The position numbers and the translations under genes are program-made. From assembly GCA_949358305.1 (NCBI GenBank), contig OX442316.1, positions 4,464,001 to 4,528,000 of the forward strand: a stretch of DNA of 64,000 nt, in the 5' to 3' direction. Below the pieces are notes generated by a model. The model had not been told where the DNA came from, did not search any database, and was given only the letters and a program-made list of their open reading frames with translations. The DNA is from Strigamia acuminata. Lineage: Eukaryota; Arthropoda; Chilopoda; Geophilomorpha; Linotaeniidae. Shown in pieces: positions 43,801-54,300 of the stretch (position 1 is its first letter; every line of letters starts with the position of its first letter).

Positions 43801-46800
43801 GCGTGTAAACGAGTTAACCGAACTCAAAACTGAGCTGGAATCTGAATTGGAAAATGTTGGAATGAAATATGCACAAATTGGGGCCGAAATGGCGGAACTG
43901 AAAAACGAATTCAAAGACAAAATTGGGACGTTGGAGCTGGAAATTAGTGGTCATGTTCGCGATAAAAATGAAATTTCGATGCGATTGGAAAGCGAAACGC
44001 GAATTTATGAAGAAAAGTTGAAGGATCTTGAGTTGGATTTAATAGAAAAGGAGAAAAGAATCGAAGATTTGGAGAAAACTGCAGTAAACAGTCAAGAATG
44101 CGTGGATATTCAAATTCAGGCGTTAACCGATAGCAAAATAGAACTGGAATCTGAATTGAAAAATATTTCAACGAAAAATGCGCAGAGTGAGGCCGAAATG
44201 GAGCAATTGCGAGACGAATTCAAAGACAAAATTGGGGAATTGGAGCACGAGCTTGAGGGTCACATTCGAGACAAAAATGAAATTTCGATGCGATTGGAAA
44301 GCACAACGCGCATGTACGAAGACAAATTGAACAATCTTCAATTGGATTTAGAGGAAAAGTTGACCAGAATTGAAGACATGCAGAAGATTGCCGAAAACAG
44401 TCGAGAAAGTGTGGATACTCAAGTCCAGACGCTAACTGAGCGCGTAAATGAGTTAACCAATAGCAAAACAGAACTGGAATCTGAATTGAAAAATATTTCA
44501 ACGATAAATGTGCTAATTGCGGCTCAACTGCAAAACGAATTTAAACAAGAAATTGGGAAATTGGAGCACGAAAAAAATGAAATTTCGATGCAATTGGAAA
44601 GCGAAACACGAATTTACGAAGAAAAGTTGAAAAATCTTCAATTGGATTTGCTAGAAAAGTCGAATAGAATGAAAGATATGGAGAAAACATCAATAAACAC
44701 TCAAGAATGCGTGGAAACTCAACTCCAGACATTAATCGAGCGCGTCAACGAGCTAACCAGACTCAATACACATCTGGAATGCGAATTGCAAAACATTTTA
44801 CCAAAATACGCGCACAGCGAAGCGAAAGCCGAAGATGCGCAGAAGGAATCGAGAGAACTGCGAGAGGAAAAAGCGTTATTGCAGGAGAGATTGGCCGCGG
44901 TAATGGAAGAAAATGTATTGGGCAGAAGCAAACTGGAATCGGAACTGTCAATTCTGACCGAAGAGAAGGAAAAACTGAGCGAAGAGAATGAAATCTTCAA
45001 ATTAAATCTTACGCAACGGTACGAAGAACAACTTAAAGAAGAGGTGAAGTACAGAGAGCGTGCCGAAGAGATGAGCGAGAATTTGAAACAAGAAAATGAA
45101 AAACTTCTCGATTACCTGAGCACGAAGGAGAGCGAAATCAGGCAACTACAGATCGCTGATAACGAGAATCTGGTGCTAAAAACCAACCAAATCGACGAAC
45201 TAAGTGCGAGAAATCTGCATCTGGAAGCGAGCATCGAGCAACTGAAGCGAGAAAGCGAAGAATTAGTAACGGAAATGCGAAAAGCCGCCGAAACAACGAC
45301 GACTAAGCGGGCGTTGGAATCCGATTGGGACGAAGGATGGGGATACGACGGTTCCCACGCAACGAACGAGACATTACTGGAAGAAAATGTGAAACTTAAA
45401 AGTGAAATTGAAGATCTCAGACTAAATAAAGACTCTGGGGGTGAGTGGGAAGCGAGAAACAAAGCGCTTATTGATCAAAATAGCGATCTTTTAAGTGAAA
45501 TTGATCTGAAAACAACCAAACTTGAGGATTTAAATGAGAAACATCAGCAGGTGCTGAAAGACTTTGAGGAATCTCAGACGCAGCTGGAAGAGTCGAGAAA
45601 TTCGGCGAAGGAGTTGGCGGAGGAGCGGAACAAAGTGGTTTTGGAGTTTGATGCGCTTAAAGAGGAGAACGAGACGGTTATGTCGGATTTTAACGAGTTA
45701 AACAAATTGTATCGACAGGAAAAAGACGAATTGGAGAAACTGAAAAATCCGGCACGGGTGGAGAACGAGGTTTTGGTCGGGAGTTCGAGCGAGGCGGAAG
45801 AACTGAAAGTGGTCAAAATCAAGAGCAGCAAAATGCTGGTCAAGCTCAAACAGTTTAAAGAGAAGAGCGACAAACAGCAATTGGAGATCGGGCAATTATC
45901 CGATGAGAATTCGTCGTTGCGCGGGAAAGTGGACACGCTGGAAGCCGGCGAAGGAAAACTCGTGGAAGCGAATAAGAAATTGGAGAAACAGCTCGAGAAA
46001 TTGGAGGAGGATTTGGAAAAATTAAGCAAGGAACTGGCGTTGAAATCGAGGGATTTTAAGCAGGAAAAAACGAGTCTGGAGAACCGTTTAAGCGCGTTAA
46101 GCGAGGAGAAGGAGCGGCTGCAGAGGGAAACCGCGTCCAACTCCGAGCAGGCGGAAACTCTCATGTCCGACAACAACACTTTCCAGACGGTTGTTGAGAA
46201 TTTGAGGCGGGCCAAGATGAGAATGGAGGAAGAATTGAGACAATACGTGACCCAAATCTACCACTTGACCGAAGAGAAGGAGAAAATGCAGCGGCAACAG
46301 GAGGTTTTAAACGACGTCAAGTCGATGTACGAGGAGATTGTGCCGAGACACGAACAAATTCGAATGAGGTGCGCGCAGTTGGAGCAGGAATTGGCCTCGA
46401 CGAGCGGGAAATACGACGTTTGCGTCATCCAAAACGAAGAATTGAGCAAAGAGAAGGTCGAGTTGGAGTTGAAGATGGCGCAGATGAGTGGTGGTGAGGA
46501 ACAGATTGAGATGAGAAGGGCGATGGAAAGAATTGAAAGTGAAAGGGAGGAATTGCGGCGGAGTGTGAGTCTCAAGGAGGATGAGGTGAAGAGATTGAGG
46601 CTGGAAATTGAGCTTGTTCAAAATGGTGCTAGGGAATTGAGCTGGCAATTAGAACAGTTGAAAGTGGAATTATTGGATGCAAATAAGGTGAATGAAGAGA
46701 ATTTACGTAGGAATGGTGTTCTGGTGGCTGAAATTGAAGCGATTTCTTCGGTGAAATCGGGTTTAGAGAAGGAGTTTGCGGAGCTGTTGAGTGCGAATAA

Positions 46801-48621
46801 GAGCAGTGAAGAGAATGTAGATAGAAATGCGGTTTTGGTTGCTGAAATTGGAGCGATTTCTGCGGAAAAATCAGCGTTGGAGAAGGAGTTAGCGGAGCTG
46901 CAGACAGCAAATGTGAATCGTAATGAGTTTCTGAACGAGAGTGAAGTGCTTGGGAGTGAGAGGAGAAAACTAGAGCAGTTGGAAATGGAGCTAAATCAGA
47001 CTGCGCATTTGTTACATGAACGAGAGTACCAATGTAAAAATTTAACGGAAGAAATAGCACAGGTAAAACGAGTTAAAGGTTGCCGTAGTACCCCGCTTGG
47101 CGAAATAACTTAAATGTCGTTAGAAATGAGTACGGATTTTTTCAATGAGAATTGAACCAAAACAAGCTTAAGATGTCCAAAATTTAGGGAATTGGCCTAA
47201 TTTCTATAAATTTACTCATATTTTAATAATAACCTTCGGGATATTAAGAAAACTTAAATTTCTGGCCCAAATCCAAACATAATTATTCATCTGGCTCTTT
47301 TAATTAAAAAAAAAATCTTTCTCACTTATACAGTTGAAACTTTATAACGAATTGTAAGAGACCCGAAAAATCGATTCGTTATAACGAGAATTCGTAAAAT
47401 CGAAATTTTTTAACACTTTGTTCTGCGGCCAACCAACCAAACCAGCCATTTTTCGGTATTCGTTATATCGATAATTCGTTATATCGATAATTCGTTATAT
47501 CGATATTTCGTTATATCGATATTTCGTTATATCGATAATTCGTTATATCGATAATTCGTTATATCGATAATTCGTTATATCGATATTTCGTTATATCGAT
47601 AATTCGTTATATCGATAATTCGTTATATCGATAATTCGTTATATCAATAATTCGTTATATCGATAATTCGTTATATCAATAATTCGTTATATCGATAATT
47701 CGTTATATCGATAATTCGTTATATCGATAATTCGTTATATCGCGATTCGTTATAAAGAGTTTCGACTGTACCTGCATGTTTCGCTTTTTATCGGCACGTC
47801 GATATAAGCTTCATGACTGAAACTACTAAAAGTTGGTAATGCCTTGTACAGCGGTATGCAGCTTAAAGCGGGGTAATACGGTACCTCTGTTAATCCGTTG
47901 ATTACATAAAATTGACGTGCCACTAACAGTGAAAATAACCATTTTTGGAAAATAAAATTTTGTAGTTTTTGTCTCGCTAAATAAGCGACTTAAGGACAGT
48001 CTGGTCCAACTTGCTGTTTAGTTGCACGCTGTTAAATGCGCGTCAATACGGTATTTTAATTTACTGCCTCTGACAATACTTTTTTTAGGTTATAGATGAG
48101 AAAAATAGTTTGCAGATGCATTTATCGAGCTTAGCAAGGAATAGCCATCAGCAGGAAATGAAAATAGAAGAATTACAGACGAAGTTAGCGGAAGAGAGTC
48201 GAACTGAGCATCCACAGTCATCAGATGTAAGTGATGCAAAAAGGATGTTTGGGGATCTTTAACTATTTCCTATTTTTTTATTTACTATTTTCTTGTTTTG
48301 TAGCCATTTTGAGTTTATTTATTTATATTTTTTACTCTAGTTGGTACTCAACATTGAAGAAACCCAGCCATTAATCATTCCAGAAACAAATTTCACACTA
48401 AGTATTTATTATTACAAATTATAAGAAAAATCTCTAGATTTGGTTTTAAATATTTCTTAAAAAATATTTAGTCAGGACAATGAGGAGTACTGCTTGGAGA
48501 ATACAAAACTGGGTGCAAGGTAGAAGGTAAGCTTAATCAAATCGCTCAAATCGCCATTTTAAAAACAATTTTCCCAATTTGTTATCGTAGTATGTGCGGT
48601 AATCCCATTCTTCACCTATGA
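39330..48621 (+). CDS. Long coiled-coil protein, golgin/lava-lamp-like
   Basis: Fourteen exons: 39330-39368, 39422-39535, 39645-39767, 39826-39932, 40000-40129, 40195-40368, 40427-40772, 40849-41045, 41532-42422, 42482-47062, 48089-48226, 48341-48401, 48472-48526, 48591-48621; 2,328 aa, frame-consistent. Starts MWGWGETKSDQQN; an acidic patch DDDDDASSEGS lies near residue 95. Almost everything else is heptad-repeat coiled coil rich in E, K, L and N. One 4.6-kb exon carries four tandem copies of a 100-residue segment (EFKDKIG...RLES...RIYEEKL). The last exons encode RSTAWRIQNWVQGRRSMCGN. Size and composition fit a Golgi tether or a centrosomal scaffold; no GRIP or TM domain is seen, so the assignment is by type only. 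Centrosomal or myosin-tail-like proteins remain possible. Confidence 0.75.
41095..41480. repeat. Degenerate minisatellite in golgin-like intron 8
   Basis: Repeats of AAATCTAGTTATTGGTCTAA and AAATGCGATTTTTGCGTCT, about nine irregular units. AAATGCGATTTTTGCG is palindromic in part. Confidence 0.7.
43580..44820 (+). repeat. Four tandem 300-330-bp coding repeats in the golgin-like gene
   Basis: Repeat starts at about 43580, 43909, 44215 and 44535. Each encodes an E-FK-KIG segment, DKNEISM-LES, R-YEEKL, then VNELT and ELE. Copies 1 and 2 are nearly identical at DNA level over more than 150 bp; copies 3 and 4 are more diverged. Result of internal unequal crossing-over. Confidence 0.85.
47331..47768. 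mobile_element. Tc1/pogo-type MITE, copy 2, with internal 16-bp array
   Basis: Flanked by TA on both sides (47329-47330 and 47769-47770). Terminal repeats CAGTTGAAACT and its partner AGTTTCGACTG. Inverted relative to copies 1 and 3; the core CCAACCAACCAAACCAGCC is present. Between about 47459 and 47740 the unit TTCGTTATATCGATAA is repeated about 18 times, where the other copies have only two. Sits in the intron before golgin-like exon 11. Confidence 0.9.
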
Positions 48622-48874
48622 TTGTCAATCTTCTGCATGCCTCACAATTTTTTTTTAACAAATAAAAGGTAAATAAGCTTTCAAAAACCATTAAATCATA
48701 GACGGATCTTGTGCAATTTCAATTCCTAAATAAATAAATGAAAAATTGATTGAAATTTACAAGACATGCAGTAGAGGGGTTCGATCACTTTAGTGACGGG
48801 TCGTTTTAGAGATGCAAACAGTATAGTGGTCAGGGTAGCAGAGCCGCGTGTGGGAGAGGATTCCGGTGTTTATA

Positions 48875-49248
48875 CAGTCGAAACTCTTTATAACGAATCG
48901 CGATATAACGAATTATGGATATAACGAATACAGTGTAGGCTGTGTAGCCCGGACATAGGACGGGACCCAGAAAGTTGTCCGGACTAAGGGGCTGTCCAGA
49001 TGGGAAAAGGGAATTTAGCATGGCTGGGTATAGGCGGGACCAATTTAGGACCTCAAAACCTGTCCGGACCATAGAGCTTGTCCGGTCGGGAGGTGTCCAG
49101 ACTACACAGCTTACACTGTACCTAAAAATGGCTGGTTTGGTTGGCTGGCCGCAGAACACCGTGTTAAAATATTTCGATATAACGAATTCTCGTTATAACG
49201 AATCGATTTTTCGGGTCCCTTGCGATTCGTTATAAAGAGTTTCGACCG
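48875..49248. mobile_element. Tc1/pogo-type MITE, copy 3, interrupted
   Basis: Same orientation and core as copy 1. Left end CAGTCGAAACTC after TA, right end AGTTTCGACCG. It is split at 48930 by a second element; removing 48931-49120 restores the GAATACCTAAAAATGG sequence seen uninterrupted in copy 1. Confidence 0.9.
48931..49118. mobile_element. Second MITE family, nested insertion
   Basis: 188 bp with inverted ends CAGTGTARGCTGTGTAG-YCYGGAC, flanked by duplicated TA (48929-48930, 49119-49120). The interior has repeated GTCCGG motifs and no reading frame. It inserted into copy 3 of the other family and is therefore younger than that insertion. Confidence 0.9.
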
Positions 49249-50221
49249 GAGCCTTTATTTGGGGTTGTATTTCGGCACTCCCAAGTTGCATGCATATGTT
49301 GCACAATCTGCACAACTGGACGAGGTGACCCTGCAGGTTAAAGTCACTTAAATGACCCGTCGCTAAAATGGCTTCACTAAAGTGAACCTAGCCCGCAGTA
49401 GATGCAAAAATAAGAAATACAGTATTTCGTCGAGTTGAATACAATTTGTAATCAATTAGAAGCCATGGCAGATATTCAATGAAATTTACAACAAAAAATA
49501 CTGGTTTAAGCAATTTCTTTTGTGAAAGAAACATTTATTTAGATATTTCAACTGTGTAAATACAATAAAATAAAAATTGATAACAAAAACAGCACTAATG
49601 TGGCCATTTTGAATAAAGTGTAGGCAAAATTGCACTACTCGTAGCTGCATTCAAAAATAAAAATAAAAATTTGAGTTTTAGTGTATTTTAATTATTAACG
49701 TGAGTTTAAACAGGAAATATTGTCATTTTTGTTTTAAAATTCAAGTAAAACAAATATTTTAGTTTTTGAATGCAGCTACTGTCGGTCGAGGCAAAAAATT
49801 ACCAATTAATAAGCGGCGACTTTTAATCGAAGAAATACCGTGTTTTTATTTATTTATTTATTTATTTATTCTTTGCAGAAAATACGCTCAGCGGCTGTAC
49901 ATTAGTAAATCATGGTCCAAGATTTTCTATTACATTTACGTATTCATTTTACATGTTATGCTTCTCTACTGTGCCTTGTAGTAAAAATATTTCATGGGGT
50001 TATAACTAGTGTATAAAATAATTATTAAAATAAAATGATATAAATTATTGATTTGGAATTTCAGACACCATTCAATTTAATAATAAAAATACTTACAAAA
50101 ATTATGTACATAAATTAAGTACTCGTGATTCGTTGATTTTATTATTATTATTATGTCATTTTTAAGATAGAAAAATATCTTTAAATGGAATGATCCGTGT
50201 ATTTCTTTTATTATCATTTCT

Positions 50222-51140
50222 CTACGCTCTCGGTTTGGCAGTCGGAGTTGTCCCTTTAACCTCGAATAATTTCCTCACAAAATAAACCTGACAACAACCC
50301 GACAGTAATACAACGACGCACTGAGCTAGAGACCACATTTGAACGTATCGGTTATTGGCTAAGAGCAAACCTATATCCCGCGCTTCGTGGCCCCGATTGA
50401 ACTGCTGATACCGAAGTATTTCATTCACGCGGTTGCTTACGAGATCAACGGTATTCTAAAACGATTTTTAAAAATAAAATTGAATCAAATCGCTCGAAAA
50501 CGACATTTTTCTATTCAATTACTGTGAAATTCTCGACATTCACGTCCAACTCTTCGACTTCCTTCATATATTGCTCCCATTCGTCGTTTTTGTACGAAGT
50601 TATGTACACGCTCACGAGTTTTGATGAAAATCGAGCGAATTGATTATCGACACAAATTTCGTAGTATCCTAAAATAAAAAAATAAAAAAATTTCAATTTC
50701 AATTTCAAAAAAATATTTTTTTTTTGTTTTTTTTTTATTTTTTTTGCCTCCATTTAATGAGATTTCTGTGTAATCGCTTTCACTGAGCCATTTGTAAGGT
50801 AGGACGTGCATTCCGTTAGGGTGTCGAATTGCAAATCCCGCTTTGCCATCGCCGCCACGAATTACCTGGATCGAAATAAGAGCGTTATTGGATAAATTTG
50901 ATTTGTTTTTCAATTTTAAAATCACCGCCATATGTGTACCTGGAATGAAACGTACAACGTGGCATTTTGTTGCACGAATTGGTAAAAACAGTCTTCTTTT
51001 GCGGCGTCGATGTACAATTTAAATTCGTACGCGACTCCTGGTACGTTGTCAAAGTCGAAATCATCTTGTGCCGTAGTTTGTTGGTGATTTATGAGGGAAA
51101 CTAGTGCAACCAGGAAGAGCAGCCGACCCCATTCCGACAT
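50222..51140 (-). CDS. p24 family cargo receptor (TMED6/logjam-like)
   Basis: Four exons: 50940-51140, 50748-50865, 50523-50668 and 50222-50455; 232 aa. A signal peptide (GRLLFLVALVSLINHQQTTA) is followed by a GOLD domain: CFYQF, GFAIRHPNGMHVLP, GGYYEICVDNQFARFSSK with the two conserved cysteines. A coiled-coil stretch (NTVDLVSNRVNEILRYQQF) and a C-terminal TM helix (AQCVVVLLSGCCQVYFV) follow, then the tail RKLFEVKGTTPTAKPRA. p24 proteins cycle between ER and Golgi and select cargo for COPII/COPI vesicles; the tail lacks the usual KKXX signal, as in TMED6/logjam-type members. Intron 2 has no GT anywhere near the needed position and must use a GC donor. Confidence 0.92.
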
Positions 51141-53040
51141 TTTGCAATTGGGAGATAAAGCGCCGTATGGATAGTGACTGAATCCTGAACTAAGACTCAA
51201 GTTATTGACCTCAAATGTCGTAATAAAAATGTTACAATGTCGCTTTAATTTCAAAAATAAAAATAAATAGTTTTTTTTGTTTCTATCAAATTTTTAAAGT
51301 AACATTATTTTATTCATTGGTCTTTGCAATTTCCTTTTAAAACTCATCATTTCACATCTCAAGTTTAGATCTTCACCACTAGATAGCAGTCGAGTAAAGA
51401 TGTCGACCAAATAGTTCAAAAAATTCTTATAAATCCTTATCTAAAAATCACAACAGTAAATTAAACAAAAAAAATAAAATCATTTAATGAATAAAAACTA
51501 CAAATTTAAAATTTTATTTAATTTAATTTAAAATTTAAAATTTTTTAATCGATTTAACTTCAAAATAACCCAACGACATTATTATTTGTATTTATACGAG
51601 CAAAAACCAAACAATTTAGCACTTTAATGTATCGGCAATTGTGCATGTGATTCAATTAACAAGGGCTGAGCAAAGGGGGGCACATGAGCATCACAAGGTA
51701 AATGGATGGGGTGGACAGGTATCAGATGGATTACCAATTATAACAAGTTTAGAGCGAAAGGCACGTGTTCACAGAGATTTAATCAACCAATTATCAGCTC
51801 CAGGATTAATCACGTTTGGATTACACAGACTTAAGTCTTAGCTTTACTCTGCAACAGACTGTATGTTCCCCAGCGACCCATTCATCTCCAGCCAACACGC
51901 TGATCCCTGACAGGCGCAAAATTCCCCTGTGCAATGTACCCAACCCAACCTATTTCTATTTATCCTATCACTATACACTCCCAATCTATTACATTATTTT
52001 TTTCCTTCACTATCTGCACATCAACATAAATTATTTCATATTAAAAACCATTTTCAGCGCCACTCTTTGATGTGAGTAAAGCGAGAACTAAGCACAATGC
52101 CCTACAGTGGCAAAAATTGGAATTAAAATTTAAAAAATTGTTCAAAATAGTTCATTAGAAAGAGTCAATTTAGATAGGAGCTGTTGGCAAAGCAATATAT
52201 AAATAATGTCTCAATAATTCCAGTTGCACTCAACACTGATGACGAGCCAAACATCACCTTTATCTCCCTTCTGCAGAAAGAACAAAGAAAGAAAACCTCT
52301 GCCGATTTTTATTGCATAGAAGTAGGCCTAGTTGGCCTTGGGAAAGCCAAGCAACAACACCACTGCCTCACCAATTACGCATGAATTACGCACTGACAAT
52401 AAAACCATCGAGCATGCGCCCAATCCGCCCACTCTGCGGTTCAGCCCCGAGTCATGGAATCCAGTCCTGCACGTGCACGTTTTACACTCGCTGTCTGTAA
52501 AAAACTCCTTTTTTGTGGGCGGCAGTTACAAACCACGCGAATTTAGCCCGTCCAGCGGGACAAAAGGACGTTTCTGGGGCCACGGTCTCACGATGCGACC
52601 CCCTGTCGACTCGCACTCCGACCCGTTTGTTGTTTCCTGGTCAAGACCACAATAAAACTATTAGCTCGGTGTCACAACATTTCTTACTCTCCCACGAGTT
52701 GTGCAGTAGCGAGCTGCGACTGCGTGCCATTGGAGAAACATAAAATTTTGGAAAAAAAATGTATATAAAATAAAAATAAAATTTATTGGTCGTTTAAAAG
52801 TGATAAAATGTGATAAAAAACGTGTCCCACTTTGCTTTGGATGTATTAACTCCGAAATTTCGGTACCAAAGGCTTGAAATTTAAAAAAATAACCTAAAAA
52901 CACGCCTATTAAAACCGCAGAAGGGGTGGTTATAGGTGTTAGCACTCGCCAACCGTGGCGACACCATTTGGTCCACCGCTCACGGACCCGTGTAAAATTA
53001 TAAATCATTTTTAATTCCTAAAAAAATTTTTTTTGTTGGT
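51141..53040. other. Spacer downstream of TMED promoter
   Basis: AT-rich to 52100, then a GC-richer stretch at 52300-52640 with several short overlapping frames on one strand but no splice-consistent gene. No RNA or repeat recognised. Confidence 0.35.
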
Positions 53041-53059
53041 TGAATATTTTTACATAAAA

Positions 53060-53245
53060 GATGCTGCGTTGTTGGGCTTGCCCGCAACACAGCCACTCTC
53101 GGAGCATCAAATTGCGACATCAGACTCACGGACCCACCCAAAAAAAAAAAATTGTTGAAAATTTTGGTCGAATATATATAAAATTAAAGGCGTAAATGAT
53201 GCTGCGTGTTGGGCTTGCCCGCAACACAGCCAATCTCGGAGCATT
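53060..53245. repeat. Duplicated hairpin segment
   Basis: Two copies (53060-53108 and 53198-53245) of a roughly 48-bp sequence: GATGCTGCG, GTTGGGCTTGCCCGCAAC, ACAGCC, CTCGGAGCATC. Outer GATGC and GCATC pair and the middle GGGC/GCCC block forms a second stem. The flanking text (CTCACGGACCC, TATAAAAT) is also partly duplicated. Confidence 0.6.
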
Positions 53246-53934
53246 AAGAGGAGGTTGCGAACGAACGTGCGTCTCTCTCAGGCAATCATGCGCGCGAAAT
53301 ATTGGCTGGTTGCAGGCGGGAGGGCAATCAGTGCGCTTGCTTACCCCCACGGAGTTGGCGCCCGCCAACATTTTCCCCGCTCTTGCTAACTTAATTTTAT
53401 TTCGGGGTTGTGAAGCTGTGAAACGCACTCGCTCGTATCAGAAGGGAGCCGTGAACGTGCTCGCCTCGCCGCAACCCGAGCAAATACATTCAAATTACGC
53501 TCGCCTAATTTGGCCATAAGTATAGCGCATTGGCGCCTCTTCCTCGTGCAGCGAGCAATCAAATCATGTGCCAAAATAACACCGTTCTAGATCGTAATAT
53601 TCAATTATTAAAGCAATGATATGTGCTAATATCCCGAGAGGCAACGGAGCTACGAGATTAAGTCGTGAAACATTTACGACCTTATGACTGGCAGGAGATT
53701 AACTCTAGTGAAAGGTAGGCAAATAAATTACCAACACATCGCACCCGCTTTCTCGCCACTCACAACCTTTCATTACTGATTAAAGCTGCGGTGTTGCAGG
53801 AAACGTTTCCTCATCTCGTCGCTCGTCAAAACGATGGAAATACACACACATTTCGAGACTTTCTGGCTGGAATAAAATTATAGGAAGATTCAACGGTGTA
53901 CAAGTTTATTCAAAATGTCGAATTAACGACGGGT

Positions 53935-54300
53935 TTCGATTTTTTAAATACATTTTTCGACATTTTTCGACATTTCTGGAACATTTTCTTCCATTTTTTT
54001 TGGTTGTAGCGACATTTTTATTACACTTTTTGGCCTTTTGGTGACATTTTCTGACCGGTCTGAACCATTTTCTTGCATTTTATTTTCTTTTGGAGACATT
54101 TTTAGACATTTCTTGGCCTTTTGGTCACATTTTTAGACATTTTGTGACCTTTAAGTCATATTTTTCGACATTTTTTGACCTTTTTCGACATTTTTTGACC
54201 TTTTTCGACATTTTTTGACCTTTTTCGACATTTTTCAACCTTTTTCGACATTTTTCGACCTTTTTGGAACATTTTCCTGCATTTTTCACCTATTGGCGAC
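53935..54300. repeat. 20-bp degenerate tandem repeat
   Basis: About fifteen units of CGACATTTTTTGACCTTTTT type with substitutions; four nearly perfect in the middle (54165-54250). Confidence 0.8.

Larger units (their letters stand above)
48622..50221. other. Spacer between golgin-like and TMED genes
   Basis: Contains the nested MITEs at 48875-49248. The rest is AT-rich; convergent 3' ends of the flanking genes lie here. A 71-codon frame at 49766 is tyrosine- and leucine-rich and not convincing. No other gene. Confidence 0.5.

Noticed and set aside
42766-47060. Long Ser/Phe-rich frames on the minus strand
   Set aside because: Antisense shadows of Glu/Lys-rich coiled-coil codons in the golgin-like exon; no splice or start logic.
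49766-49981. 71-codon frame after golgin-like gene
   Set aside because: Y/F/L-rich composition typical of AT-rich non-coding DNA; no splice partners.
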